A DNA stretch of 64,000 nt from Propionibacteriales bacterium (GCA_026392455.1 JAPLCB010000004.1:682001-746000), one strand, 5' to 3'; shown: positions 1 through 7,417, numbered from the stretch's first letter. Notes: generated by a model from the letters alone, not told the origin. Numbers and translations are program-made.

Positions 1-301
1 TCCCGCGTTTGTCGAGGTCGGAGACGGTCGTGATCAGGTGACCCATTGAGCGGCCGAGGCGGTCCAGCCTCCAGACGACGAGGGTGTCGCCGGGGCGGAG
101 GTAGTCCAGGGCGGCTGCAAGCTCGGGTCGGTCAGTGCGTGTGCCGCTGGCCTTCTCCTCGTAGACACGGTCGCATCCGGCGTCACGGAGCGCGGTGAGT
201 TGCAGGTCGGTGTGTTGATCGTCCGTGCTCACTCGGGCATACCCGACGACGGTGCCCGTCCTGGGGTTGGCTTCGGGCTTGGTGAGGGAGTTAATGGTCA
301 T
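1..301 (-). CDS. Small serine recombinase (resolvase/invertase family), 3' end cut by window edge
   Basis: This gene is not in the ORF track because it runs off the left edge. Reading the minus strand from the ATG at 301 gives about 100 residues of a site-specific serine recombinase. The N-terminal catalytic motif GYARVSTDDQ places the nucleophilic serine near residue 25, and VVWRLDRLGRS near residues 80-90 is the arginine-rich active-site segment of the family. Proteins of this kind cut and rejoin DNA at short inverted-repeat sites to resolve transposon cointegrates or invert segments. The C-terminal helix-turn-helix must lie outside the window, so I cannot tell a Tn3-type resolvase from an invertase or a degenerate copy. 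Two near-identical 13-bp direct repeats lie about 50 bp upstream. It marks this end of the window as mobile DNA. Confidence 0.9.
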   Translation of the reverse strand, partial: MTINSLTKPEANPRTGTVVGYARVSTDDQHTDLQLTALRDAGCDRVYEEKASGTRTDRPELAAALDYLRPGDTLVVWRLDRLGRSMGHLITTVSDLDKRG

Positions 302-681
302 GCCCGGAACGTCTCACTACCCGTCCGATCCGTCCAGCAAAGCGTGCACGTTGCGAACACGGGTTGTGAACACCGGATCGGTCGTCCTGGGGTGACCGGG
401 TGGTGGTGTCCGTAACCGAACGGATTCGTACAGTCCTGTTCAGCGTTAGCGGTTGGTGCCGATGGGCGGTCCTTTGTGCATTCGGGGTGCGACGGTTGTT
501 GGCGCCGCTCGACCTGGTCGAGATGAGCTGGGTCTGGTGGTCACAGGTCGGCCCAGACCCGTTCTTACTTCGCGGGCGAGGGGGAGGGGCCCTGGGTGCC
601 GGGGCCGTGACCGCCGCGTGCATTTTTTCGGGCTCGGTTCTCGGTGGGGTGAGAGAAGTCATGGTCGACCGTGAGTGCTGA
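302..681. other. Intergenic stretch without a supported gene
   Basis: The ORFs called here in both strands (for example 291..662 minus and 400..681 plus) have no family resemblance, no good start sites and low-complexity proline/arginine-rich translations. Base composition is patchier than in the core genes. Apart from the direct repeats at 350-376 I see nothing supportable. Confidence 0.5.
350..376. repeat. Tandem 13-14 bp direct repeats upstream of the resolvase
   Basis: GTTGCGAACACGG is followed directly by GTTGTGAACACCGG. The two units differ at two positions. They lie about 50 bp upstream of the resolvase start, where a recombinase binding site or promoter operator would be expected. 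The role is inferred from position only. Confidence 0.35.
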
Positions 682-720
682 GAAGCGCCGGAACCCGTTG
701 GTGCTGGGTTCCGGCGCTTC
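682..720 (-). terminator. Strong hairpin downstream of the NHL-repeat gene
   Basis: A perfect 15-bp inverted repeat (GAAGCGCCGGAACCC and its complement) with a 9-nt loop starts 11 nt past the stop codon of the gene ending at 731. No T-run follows on the minus strand, so it is a hairpin terminator or RNA-stabilising element rather than a classical intrinsic terminator. Confidence 0.7.
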
Positions 721-730
721 GGTGGTGTGG

Positions 731-2227
731 CTACTTCAGCGACACGTTCACGCTGTAGGTCGCCCCGTTGTCGAGGGTCACCTTGATCCGGTAGGTGCCG
801 GATGCCAGGCCCTTGGTCGACCAGTTGTACTGGTACACCCCGGCGCTGATCGCGAACACGGTCCCGGTCGACGGGGTCGTGGAAGGCAGGGTCTCCAGGT
901 CGTCCCCGCTGATGCTGGAGCTGACCTTCGTGGCCGAGAAGTACGCCACTGGGCTGGTGGTCGCGACTCCGTTGGCCTTGAGGGTGAACTTCACCGGGAC
1001 GGTCGAGTTGCCTTTGACGATCGAGGACCCGTCGGCGTTCAGCGGCTGCTGCAACCCGAACGCGTAGATGGTCGCCGGGGGCGGTGCAACCAACTTCTCC
1101 ACCCGATGATTGCCGAAATCGGCGATGTAGACGTTTCCGGTCCCGTCGACCGCGACCCCGGTCGGGTAACTCAGGTTGGAGGAGGTTGCGGGCCCTGCGG
1201 TGGGGGCACCAGCGGCGCCGGTGCCGGCGATCACCGAGAGCTGCCCGCCAGGGGTGACCTTCTCCACCCGATGGTTGGACGTGTCGGCTATGTAGACGTT
1301 CCCGGACCCATCGACCGCCACCCCGAACGGGGTTCTCAGGTTGGAGGAGGTGGCGGGCCCTGCGGTGGGGGCACCAGCGGCGCCGGTGCCGGCGATCACC
1401 GAGAGCTGCCCGCCAGGGGTGACCTTCTCCACTTGATTGTTTCTGCCGTCGGCGATGTAGACGTTCCCGGTCCCGTCGACCACGACCCCCGTCGGGTTGT
1501 CCAGGTTGGAGGAGGTTGCGGGCCCTGCGGTGGGGGCACCAGCGACGCCGGTTCCCGCGATCACCGAGAGCTGTCCGCCCGGAGTGACCTGCTCCACCCG
1601 ATGGTTCCCTTGATCGGCAATGTAGACGTTCCCGGACCCATCGACCGCGACCCCGGCCGGGCTGTTCAGGTTGGAGGAGGTCGCAGGCCCTGCGGTCGGG
1701 GCGCCCTGGCTGCTGGTGCCGGCGATCACCGAGAGCTGCCCGCCCGGAGTGACCTGCTCCACCCGATTGTTGCCGTAGTCGGCGATGTAGACGTTCCCGG
1801 ACCCATCAACCGCCACCCCGATCGGTAAGTCCAGGTTGGAGGAGGTCGCAGGCCCTTCGGTCGGGGCACCAGTATCGCCGGTGCCAGCGATCACCGAGAG
1901 CTGCCCGCCCGGAGTGACCTTCTCCACCCGATTGTTGACGGTGTCGGCGATGTAGACGTTCCCGGACCCATCAACCGCCACCCCGTACGGGTTGAACAGG
2001 TTGGAGGAGGTTGCGGGCCCTGCGGTGGGGGCACCAGCAGTGCCGGTGCCCGCAACAAACAACAGGGCGTAGTCGTCGGTCGCTGCGTTGGCCGCACCGC
2101 CCAGGCCCGTGACCACCACCGTGGGAATCACGGCAGCAAGAGCAAGCAACGCAATCCTGGTACTCCGGGTCCGCCTCTCCCGGCCCACAGCACGGCGTCT
2201 ACGGGTGGAACCTCGGTGATCGGACAT
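731..2227 (-). CDS. Secreted six-bladed NHL-repeat protein with C-terminal PxKF domain
   Basis: The protein has 498 residues from the ATG at 2227. I prefer this start over the track's longer ORF because GAGGAG lies 6 nt upstream and an Arg-rich signal peptide follows (residues 1-48, ending GGAANA). Residues of about 55-385 are six NHL-type repeats of exactly 55 residues, each with GVAVDGSGNVYIAD followed by NxRVEKVTPGGQ. Six repeats should close into one beta-propeller. The last 105 residues contain VKGNSTVPVKF, the PxKF-domain signature, an Ig-like fold seen in secreted actinobacterial proteins. A cell-surface or secreted binding role is likely, but no catalytic residues are evident and the ligand is unknown. 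It stands alone, with a hairpin behind it, inside the accessory region. Confidence 0.85.
   Translation of the reverse strand: MSDHRGSTRRRRAVGRERRTRSTRIALLALAAVIPTVVVTGLGGAANAATDDYALLFVAGTGTAGAPTAGPATSSNLFNPYGVAVDGSGNVYIADTVNNRVEKVTPGGQLSVIAGTGDTGAPTEGPATSSNLDLPIGVAVDGSGNVYIADYGNNRVEQVTPGGQLSVIAGTSSQGAPTAGPATSSNLNSPAGVAVDGSGNVYIADQGNHRVEQVTPGGQLSVIAGTGVAGAPTAGPATSSNLDNPTGVVVDGTGNVYIADGRNNQVEKVTPGGQLSVIAGTGAAGAPTAGPATSSNLRTPFGVAVDGSGNVYIADTSNHRVEKVTPGGQLSVIAGTGAAGAPTAGPATSSNLSYPTGVAVDGTGNVYIADFGNHRVEKLVAPPPATIYAFGLQQPLNADGSSIVKGNSTVPVKFTLKANGVATTSPVAYFSATKVSSSISGDDLETLPSTTPSTGTVFAISAGVYQYNWSTKGLASGTYRIKVTLDNGATYSVNVSLK
1095..2084 (-). repeat. Six in-frame 165-bp tandem repeats (NHL blades)
   Basis: The motif at 1095 recurs at 1260, 1425, 1590, 1755 and 1920, an exact 165-bp period. 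Long blocks, such as the segment encoding AGPATSSNL and the one encoding TPGGQLSVIAGTG, are almost unchanged at DNA level. That indicates recent duplication or gene conversion. Differences concentrate in the short segments between the conserved blocks. Confidence 0.9.
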
Positions 2228-2555
2228 GCAAACTCCTCGGGAGGTGGTGACTCTGATCGGACGGTCAAACTGACGCAGAAGAACCCGAGCAACCCCCGTC
2301 GCCCCGCCAGTGTGCCGGAGCGAGAACCAGAAATCCCATCGGGCACAAAGTGGCCTAGACGGAGTTGCCTGACCAGTGACACTTCCGACGAACTCGAAAC
2401 TGGCCGATCGTTGAGGCTTCGTCTTCGTTGGATCATTGGTGACGATCAACGGGCTTTCAGCGTTCCCTGGTTGGCCTTCATGGACCAATTATCACCCGGC
2501 CTTAGCGGCGGGTCTGTTCCCTTGGTGACACAAGGAGAGTGAAAGGTTCAGTCGC
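2228..2555. other. Upstream region of the NHL gene, no gene seen
   Basis: Base composition is lower in GC than in the core. The N-terminal extension of the track's 585-residue ORF and the plus-strand ORF 2216..2542 show no recognisable features. The stretch probably carries the promoter and 5' leader of the NHL-repeat gene. Confidence 0.4.
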
Positions 2556-2790
2556 TCAGCGATCGATCTGGCGAGCCAGAGCTGCGCGAGCCAGCACCAC
2601 GACCCTGCCTCGACCGAACTCGACGACCTGATCGGCCGCCAGCCGTTGAAGGACCCCGTTGACCCCGGGGGCGGGCGCCGCCGACCAGGTCCGCCAGCTG
2701 GTCCTGGGTCAGCGTGATCACCGTGCGCGTTCCCTCGGCAAAGGAGAGGTCGGCCAATCGGTTCAGGCTGGCGCCGCAACAGCACCAGTC
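2556..2790 (-). pseudogene. Decayed C-terminal piece of a Crp/Fnr-type regulator
   Basis: One minus-strand frame reads LNRLADLSFAEG followed by VITLTQDQLADLVGGARP. The next frame continues VNGVLQRLAADQVVEFGRGR and VVVLARAAL up to a TGA at 2558-2556. Joined, this is the winged helix-turn-helix of Crp/Fnr-family regulators, including the recognition-helix pattern seen as LADLVGAxRxTVNRxLxxL. A one-base frameshift falls right at that helix, and the cyclic-nucleotide-binding domain is missing. It is a remnant, not a working gene. Its position beside an adenylate-cyclase-type gene is suggestive but may be chance. Confidence 0.65.
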
Positions 2791-2939
2791 ACACTCCTTT
2801 GCCGCCAACGAACAGAGGCTGGCCCGACCTCAGACCACTCACCGACTGATCTGAGGCCCGGCCCTCCGAGGCCACCCGATGACCAAGGGGTAGCCCCAGG
2901 CTGTTCAGGACGCTCCCCGATCCTTCAGCCCTGAGGGAC

Positions 2940-3010
2940 CTTGAACCCTGTAGCACTGCGGCAGCGATACCCATTGCGTTTCTAGCCAGGTACTGCTGGT
3001 GGTAACTCGC
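2940..3010 (-). pseudogene. Remnant 1 of an msrA 3' end
   Basis: The minus strand encodes YHQQYLAxN, the conserved C-terminal stretch of peptide methionine sulfoxide reductase A, then loses frame. It shares long identical runs (CCACCAGCAGTACCTGGCTA and AATGGGTATCG) with the better-preserved remnant at 4320-4430. The start of the homology sits immediately beyond the stop codon of the cyclase gene. No upstream msrA sequence remains. Confidence 0.6.
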
Positions 3011-3026
3011 AATACCTGGTGTGGAA

Positions 3027-4283
3027 CTAAGCGGTGAGGTGGGGTTCCGCCACGACTGCTGATGGTCCGACGGGCGCGTACAGCTTGATCGGGAAGTGGA
3101 CGCCCTTGACCTCAGCCTCGCCGCGTTCCTCGCACGAAACATTGTCCTTGACCAGGTGCCAGCTCGAGTGGGACAGCAGAATCGAGCCAGGCTCACATTC
3201 CGCCTGGATGCGAGCCGCGATGTTGGTCTGGAGCCCGATGCCGGTGTAGGTGGCACGTCCGTCGGAGCCGAAGGTGCCGACGGAGAGCACGCCGGTGTTG
3301 ATCCCGACCCGGGTACGGAGCTCGTGGTCCAGCCCGATCTTGAACCAGTGCTCGTTCAGGACGGGCATGCTGGCTTGAATCTCGGTCGCTGCGGCAATGG
3401 CGGCAGCGACCTGGTCCTCGGGCGCCTGGCTCAAGGGTGCACCGAAGAGAGCCATCACACCATCGCCGGCGAACTCGTTGAGGGTGCCGCCGTGGCGTTC
3501 GACGATGGTGGCCATTGTGGAGAGGTATTCCTGGACGATCTGTGCCAGGGACTCGGCATCCAGGGAGTCCGCCGTCGCGGTGAATCCGACTACATCGGAG
3601 AACAACACTGTGACCCGGCGGCGTTGCGGTGAATCGATTGTCGCCTCGTTGCCGGACTCGATCGCGTCAGCCACCGACGGCGGCGTGAAGCGGCGAATGA
3701 GGCGTCGCTGGAGAAACGTCTGGCGGGCCCCCTTCTCCAGCAGGTAGGCCGTCAGAACGGCCAGGGAGTAGAAGTTGGCCAGGTAGGCGAAGTTGAGGAC
3801 CCAGGTCTCGGCGCTGGCATCTTTGGCTGCCAGGGTCCAGACCAGGGCCGGGACCATGAGCGCGGCACCGAGGGCTGTCCGGAGGATGCCCACTCGGAGA
3901 AGAGCGGCGAGCCACACCATCGCCATCGGGGTCGCCAGGGTGATGTACAGGCTCGGGAAGTCGGCGACCACCGACATGACCGACCACGTCCAGACCGTGG
4001 CGACCATGGCGACGGTCATGACGTTGCGCTGGTACGGCAACCACCACGGTCGGAAGGTGCACCACAGCAGACCGATGGTCGCCACTTCTTGAACGGCGTG
4101 GATCAGCTCGGCCTGGAACAGTCGGTGCTCGGCCACCAGCGCATGGATCGCGGTGAAGGCCAAGGTCAGGACCAGCCCGGCTGTCGTGCCCGCACGAACC
4201 GAGGGCAGCACGGCCTGACGGTCCGCCGCTAGGAACGCATCCTCCAGCGCAGCATCATCGAAGAGGAGCTTGGGACGACGCAT
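3027..4283 (-). CDS. Membrane-anchored class III adenylate/guanylate cyclase
   Basis: The protein has 418 residues. Residues of about 30-185 contain roughly six hydrophobic helices, and residues of about 215-400 form a class III nucleotidyl cyclase domain. Visible motifs are VTVLFSDVVGFT (first metal-binding aspartate), LNEFAGDGVMALFG (second aspartate), GINTGVLSVGTFG and TNIAARI (the Asn/Arg pair that stabilises the transition state). The expected reaction is ATP to cAMP; GTP specificity cannot be excluded from sequence alone. The helices place it in the cytoplasmic membrane with the catalytic domain inside. The gene stands alone between two msrA 3'-end remnants and has a promoter box 6 nt before its ATG, so it is probably transcribed as a leaderless mRNA. 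It may be an imported signalling cassette. Confidence 0.9.
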   Translation of the reverse strand: MRRPKLLFDDAALEDAFLAADRQAVLPSVRAGTTAGLVLTLAFTAIHALVAEHRLFQAELIHAVQEVATIGLLWCTFRPWWLPYQRNVMTVAMVATVWTWSVMSVVADFPSLYITLATPMAMVWLAALLRVGILRTALGAALMVPALVWTLAAKDASAETWVLNFAYLANFYSLAVLTAYLLEKGARQTFLQRRLIRRFTPPSVADAIESGNEATIDSPQRRRVTVLFSDVVGFTATADSLDAESLAQIVQEYLSTMATIVERHGGTLNEFAGDGVMALFGAPLSQAPEDQVAAAIAAATEIQASMPVLNEHWFKIGLDHELRTRVGINTGVLSVGTFGSDGRATYTGIGLQTNIAARIQAECEPGSILLSHSSWHLVKDNVSCEERGEAEVKGVHFPIKLYAPVGPSAVVAEPHLTA

Positions 4284-4289
4284 GCCGCG

Positions 4290-4295
4290 AGCATA
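4290..4295 (-). promoter_or_regulatory. -10 box of the cyclase gene (leaderless)
   Basis: TATGCT on the minus strand ends 6 nt before the ATG at 4283, so transcription should begin at or next to the start codon. Confidence 0.55.
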
Positions 4296-4319
4296 GCGGC
4301 GGGCCGATCCGGAGGTGGT

Positions 4320-4430
4320 TCAGCGCGGAACCTTGATCCCGGTCGCCGAGTGGCACCGATACCCATTTACGATTTTAGCCAGGTACTGCTGGTGGTGGCC
4401 CTCGGCGTAACTGCCCGGGTCTTGGAGTTG
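4320..4430 (-). pseudogene. Remnant 2 of an msrA 3' end, frame intact to the stop
   Basis: About 36 codons read openly on the minus strand to the TGA at 4322-4320. They include DPGSYAEGHHQQYLAK and NGYRCHSATGIKVPR, which match the C-terminal end of MsrA proteins (xxYHQQYLAKNPxGYC). Nothing upstream matches the catalytic N-terminal part with its GCFWG motif, so only the 3' end is present. Together with remnant 1 it forms a direct repeat around the cyclase gene. Confidence 0.7.
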
Positions 4431-4544
4431 GATCAACTGGTCGCTCCTTTGGGGGCATTCCATGAAGTGACCAATCACGCCGTCGGGCAGAGTTCTTCTA
4501 GTTAAGTTGCGTCCCTACGCGCGCCCGCACGTTGAGGGAGCGAG

Positions 4545-5207
4545 TCATGCGGCGCGGGTGGTGTTTCCGGTCTCGCAGGCCGGATGAGTCGTATGGTGCG
4601 GCTCCGACCGCCAGAGGTCGCCATGCAGGGGCCTCCTGCAAGCGGTGCAGTCCGGTGCAACTGGGCCTTCTGCGCGGAGTTCACCACCGCCCTCGTCGCT
4701 GCCTCGCGGCCGCCAGGCCGCGGCCTGAAGACCGCGGGGCTGCAGGTACGTCACCACGTCGCCTTCTGTACTACTGGGGATGACAACAATGTCACCCATT
4801 TCTTCGGCCTCCTTGGGTGCAGTAGTTGTCACCCATTCCGAATTGCTGGAGTCGGTCTCAGAGCTGTTGTTGAGGTTGTCGGCGGCGAGGCACTCCACAC
4901 AGTCCGTGGGCTCCCACGGGAGGGTGTAGTGGAACTCCTGCTGGTGTCCGCGCCAGCCACCCGAGTGGCGGTGGAGGTAGCCCTCCTCGATCGCCCGGTT
5001 CATCAGCCGGTTCACGTTGCGGACGCTCTGGCGGGTTCGCTCGGCAATGAACTCGTACTTATACGAGTGGATGTTGGCTGCGTGATCGTGGAAATGATCT
5101 CCACCCTTGGTGTCGGCGTGGGCGAGCAGGGCGAGCTTTACCGACGAGGGAAGGCTCGACCTCGGGGCCCGCTCCACCTCGCGCCGCCAGCGGCTGACGG
5201 AGGTCAT
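4545..5207 (-). CDS. Hypothetical winged-helix protein of mobile-element type
   Basis: The protein has 220 residues. I recognise no named family. Residues of about 45-95 (FIAERTRQSVRNVNRLMNRA then EEGYLHRH) look like a winged helix-turn-helix of the sort found in replication-initiator or regulatory proteins on actinobacterial plasmids, prophages and islands. The middle is Asn/Ser/Thr-rich and likely disordered. The C-terminal 40 residues contain a CxxC pair and a late His/Cys group (CTACRRPLHGD ... HPAC) that could bind zinc. Codon choice is less GC-biased than in core genes, with AAC AGC TCT and GAA codons in the linker, which fits foreign origin. No good ribosome-binding site precedes the ATG. 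Confidence 0.6.
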   Translation of the reverse strand: MTSVSRWRREVERAPRSSLPSSVKLALLAHADTKGGDHFHDHAANIHSYKYEFIAERTRQSVRNVNRLMNRAIEEGYLHRHSGGWRGHQQEFHYTLPWEPTDCVECLAADNLNNSSETDSSNSEWVTTTAPKEAEEMGDIVVIPSSTEGDVVTYLQPRGLQAAAWRPRGSDEGGGELRAEGPVAPDCTACRRPLHGDLWRSEPHHTTHPACETGNTTRAA

Positions 5208-5486
5208 GCTCCCGCCGCCGTGGGGGAGTCAAGGTGCTCTCGGGTGGACATTTCCAGGTGGACGGTAGGCAGGAGCCCAGGCATGATTGCCTCGCTTTCG
5301 ATGCACAGCGATTGGCGTCCGACCTGGGGTTCAGACCCAGGACTCCTCGGACGCTTTTCGCATCTCGACCGACTCCACGGATCGGGGGCCGGTGCGAGGC
5401 AAGGTGTCTGCTGGGACCCATTAGTGTCGCGGGCTGCGCGGCTGCGACCCGGTAGCCCGCGACACTAGGTAGCGGCCCGGGCCACG
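5208..5486. other. Gap holding only the inverted repeat
   Basis: Nothing gene-like is seen between the winged-helix gene and the small ORF next to the integrase. The minus-strand ORF 5059..5505 overlaps the winged-helix gene in another frame and shows no domain. The 14-bp inverted repeat lies at 5422-5467. Confidence 0.5.
5422..5467. repeat. Perfect 14-bp inverted repeat beside the integrase
   Basis: TAGTGTCGCGGGCT at 5422-5435 and its exact complement at 5454-5467 flank an 18-nt centre. The outer 10 bases (TAGTGTCGCG) recur at 7043-7052 on the other side of the large serine recombinase gene. It may be a recombinase binding or attachment site, or a transcription terminator. Confidence 0.55.
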
Positions 5487-5495
5487 GTGCGCCCC

Positions 5496-5684
5496 ATGAC
5501 CGCAACGAGCACCCTCGCCCCCACCACCGACCAGGACTCCGCCACGACGGGCCCGGAGGATCGTGCTGCCTGGCTCGCTCGGGTCACTGCCGCGATGCGA
5601 CCGGCGACCGTCGACGACCTCAGGCCGCTGCTCGCGGCACGGGCTCGACGCGCGCGGGATCGAAGCGGTTCGACTTCCGGGTAG
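5496..5684 (+). CDS. Possible small or truncated hypothetical protein
   Basis: This is a 62-codon ORF starting ATG ACC GCA. Its first 45 residues (for example EDRAAWLARVTAAM) read like the start of a real alanine-rich helical protein. It then runs antisense into the last 65 bp of the integrase gene and becomes arginine-rich. It may be the 5' remnant of a gene cut when the integrase region arrived, or chance. No family is recognised. Confidence 0.25.
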   Translation: MTATSTLAPTTDQDSATTGPEDRAAWLARVTAAMRPATVDDLRPLLAARARRARDRSGSTSG

Positions 5685-7014
5685 CTTCGCGGACGACGAT
5701 CGCGGAGAAGAAGGTCTGGATGATCGCCCGCCGCTCATCCCGGTGCAGGGCGTCCCAGTCGTCCCGGGTCAGATCGACGTTGGACGGCCCGCAGTGGGCG
5801 TGGAGCCAGGCCTGGTGGTCCTTGTCGAGGGCGTTCAGCTCGTCCTTGAGCGCGGTCACCGTCGGGAAGGCGATCGACTTGTCCAGACCGCCACTGCGAT
5901 ACGCCTCCATCGTCTCGTTGATCAGGGCCGCGGCTTCTGCCTGACGTGCGCGGCCGTTCCACTCAGGCGCGTCGACGGGGATGCTGCCGACGTTCAGCAA
6001 GCGCCCCAGCACGACCTCCTCGACCAGCGAGTCCACCGCAGGCCCTGATGCCGACAGGTTGTGGCCGTTCGCCTCGCTGCACACGTAGTACCAGAGGCCC
6101 GACTCCGAGCCGCGGCTATTGCCGTACATCACGGCACCGCAGATGCCGCAGCGTGCAACCCCGGAGAGCAGGTATTGGAGAGCACCCTTCCGGGGGATGC
6201 GAGTCCGGCGCTCCTCCCGGACCAGGGCTTCCTGAAGACGCTCGAACATGTCGACCGAGACCAGTGGCTCCCAGGTTCCCGTGACCCGGGCGCCAGCGGC
6301 GTCGAACTGGGGCTGCCCCTTGTAGTCGCGGTAGCCAGCGAGACGCGGGTTCAAGAGGTACTGCCGGACGGTCTTACCGGTCCAGTTCTTGCCCCGCGTG
6401 GTGCGGATGCCGTCAGCGTTCCATTCCTGCGCGAGGACCCGCGGAGACAGGCCTGCCAGGACACGGTCGATGCCGGCCCGGGCGATCGCAGCCTCGTCCG
6501 CGTGAAGGGTCAACTTGTCCTTCTGCCAGCCGAAGGGGCGGGTGCCACCGACCGGGATGCCCTTCTCGGCGAGGTCGAGGTGCTTCCGCTTCACTCGGCG
6601 CGCGGTGTCGGCGCTGGCCTTGTTGGCGAACGCTGCCATGACGCGTGCCATCGTCTGGCCGTCGCCAGCAAGGTCTACGTCGCCCTGGGCGCTGGCGAAC
6701 ACCAGGCCCATGCGTGCCTCGTAAATCTCGATCGCGCGTTCGAGGTCGATCGGCTGCCGCATCAGACGGTCCAGGTCATAGACGACGATCCCCTCGATGA
6801 CACCCCGATCGAGGTCGACGAGCATCCGCTCGAACGCCGGGCGAACCACGCCGGGCTTGTAGGCCGACACGTCGTTGTCGACGTACTCCACGATGGGGGT
6901 CCACCCACGCAAAGTACAGATGGTGGTGCAGTCCTCGATCTGGCGCGTGACTCCAGCCTTGGTGCCGCTGGGGTCGTCCGAAATCCGGGCGTAAATACCT
7001 ACGTTCTTGGTCAC
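5620..7014 (-). CDS. Large serine recombinase (phage-type integrase)
   Basis: The protein has 464 residues from the GTG at 7014, preferred over the GTG at 7023 because GGAGAG lies 8 nt before it. It has the N-terminal resolvase domain with GIYARISDDPSG (catalytic serine near residue 12) and YDLDRLMRQPIDLERAI, then the recombinase domain with TTRGKNWTGKTVRQYLLNP. A zinc-ribbon segment follows (CGICGAVMYGN ... YYVC), and the C-terminal third contains a likely coiled coil. Such enzymes insert and excise phages or islands at attP/attB without host factors. The gene is the last accessory gene before secG, as expected for an integrase lying next to the attachment site. Repeats at 5422-5467 and 7042-7052 flank it. 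Confidence 0.92.
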   Translation of the reverse strand: MTKNVGIYARISDDPSGTKAGVTRQIEDCTTICTLRGWTPIVEYVDNDVSAYKPGVVRPAFERMLVDLDRGVIEGIVVYDLDRLMRQPIDLERAIEIYEARMGLVFASAQGDVDLAGDGQTMARVMAAFANKASADTARRVKRKHLDLAEKGIPVGGTRPFGWQKDKLTLHADEAAIARAGIDRVLAGLSPRVLAQEWNADGIRTTRGKNWTGKTVRQYLLNPRLAGYRDYKGQPQFDAAGARVTGTWEPLVSVDMFERLQEALVREERRTRIPRKGALQYLLSGVARCGICGAVMYGNSRGSESGLWYYVCSEANGHNLSASGPAVDSLVEEVVLGRLLNVGSIPVDAPEWNGRARQAEAAALINETMEAYRSGGLDKSIAFPTVTALKDELNALDKDHQAWLHAHCGPSNVDLTRDDWDALHRDERRAIIQTFFSAIVVREATRKSNRFDPARVEPVPRAAA

Positions 7015-7041
7015 GGACCGCACTCTCCGTTGCGGCGGGGG

Positions 7042-7052
7042 CTAGTGTCGCG
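7042..7052. repeat. Half-copy of the integrase-flanking repeat; possible att core
   Basis: CTAGTGTCGCG lies about 28 nt upstream of the integrase start and 89 bp before the secG promoter box. It matches the arms of the inverted repeat at 5422-5467. This is where a right-hand attachment site would be expected. The assignment is inference. Confidence 0.35.
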
Positions 7053-7140
7053 ACCTCAGGGGTTGGCTGAGGGCTTTCGTGCTTCTACGACATGCCGGTC
7101 CTGTGATCACCCCGTGCGGTCCGAAGTAGCCTGAGTCAGT

Positions 7141-7146
7141 TAGGAT
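7141..7146 (+). promoter_or_regulatory. -10 box of secG (leaderless)
   Basis: TAGGAT ends 6 nt before the GTG at 7153. secG therefore keeps its own promoter, downstream of the putative integration site. Confidence 0.6.
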
Positions 7147-7152
7147 TCCCGC

Positions 7153-7389
7153 GTGGTTACCGTCTTCGAGGTTCTTCTCGTTCTCTCCAGCATCCTGATG
7201 ATCGTCCTCGTGCTGCTGCACAAGGGTCGGGGTGGTGGCCTGTCCGACATGTTCGGCGGCGGTGTGTCCAGCGGTCTCGGAGGTTCGTCGGTTGCCGAGC
7301 GCAACCTGGATCGGATCACGGTCGGCATCGGCCTGGTCTGGTTCGCCTGTGTCATCGGTCTTGGGCTCCTGCTCAAGACCAGCAACTGA
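7153..7389 (+). CDS. secG: Protein-export membrane protein SecG
   Basis: The protein has 78 residues, with a hydrophobic helix at about residues 3-21, a glycine-rich loop (LHKGRGGGLSDMFGGG) and a second helix at about 56-75. This is the usual two-helix layout and size of SecG, the small subunit of the SecYEG translocon that aids protein export across the cytoplasmic membrane. The GTG start is set by the upstream -10 box and by alignment of the first helix. In many actinobacteria secG follows gap-pgk-tpiA. Here the region just upstream is mobile DNA instead, so that linkage appears to have been broken. Confidence 0.93.
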   Translation: MVTVFEVLLVLSSILMIVLVLLHKGRGGGLSDMFGGGVSSGLGGSSVAERNLDRITVGIGLVWFACVIGLGLLLKTSN

Positions 7390-7417
7390 CCTTTCGAATC
7401 CCTGAACAGGAGATCTG

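Noticed and set aside
291-662. 123-residue minus-strand ORF between the resolvase and the NHL gene
   Set aside because: The translation is low complexity with no domain, and it overlaps the resolvase start.
1095-2084. Possible CRISPR array because of regular repeats
   Set aside because: The period is 165 bp, in frame, and encodes NHL blades. There are no short repeat/spacer units and no cas genes.
2128-2542. ORFs in the NHL-gene upstream region
   Set aside because: They have no conserved features and conflict with each other and with the NHL signal-peptide coding region.
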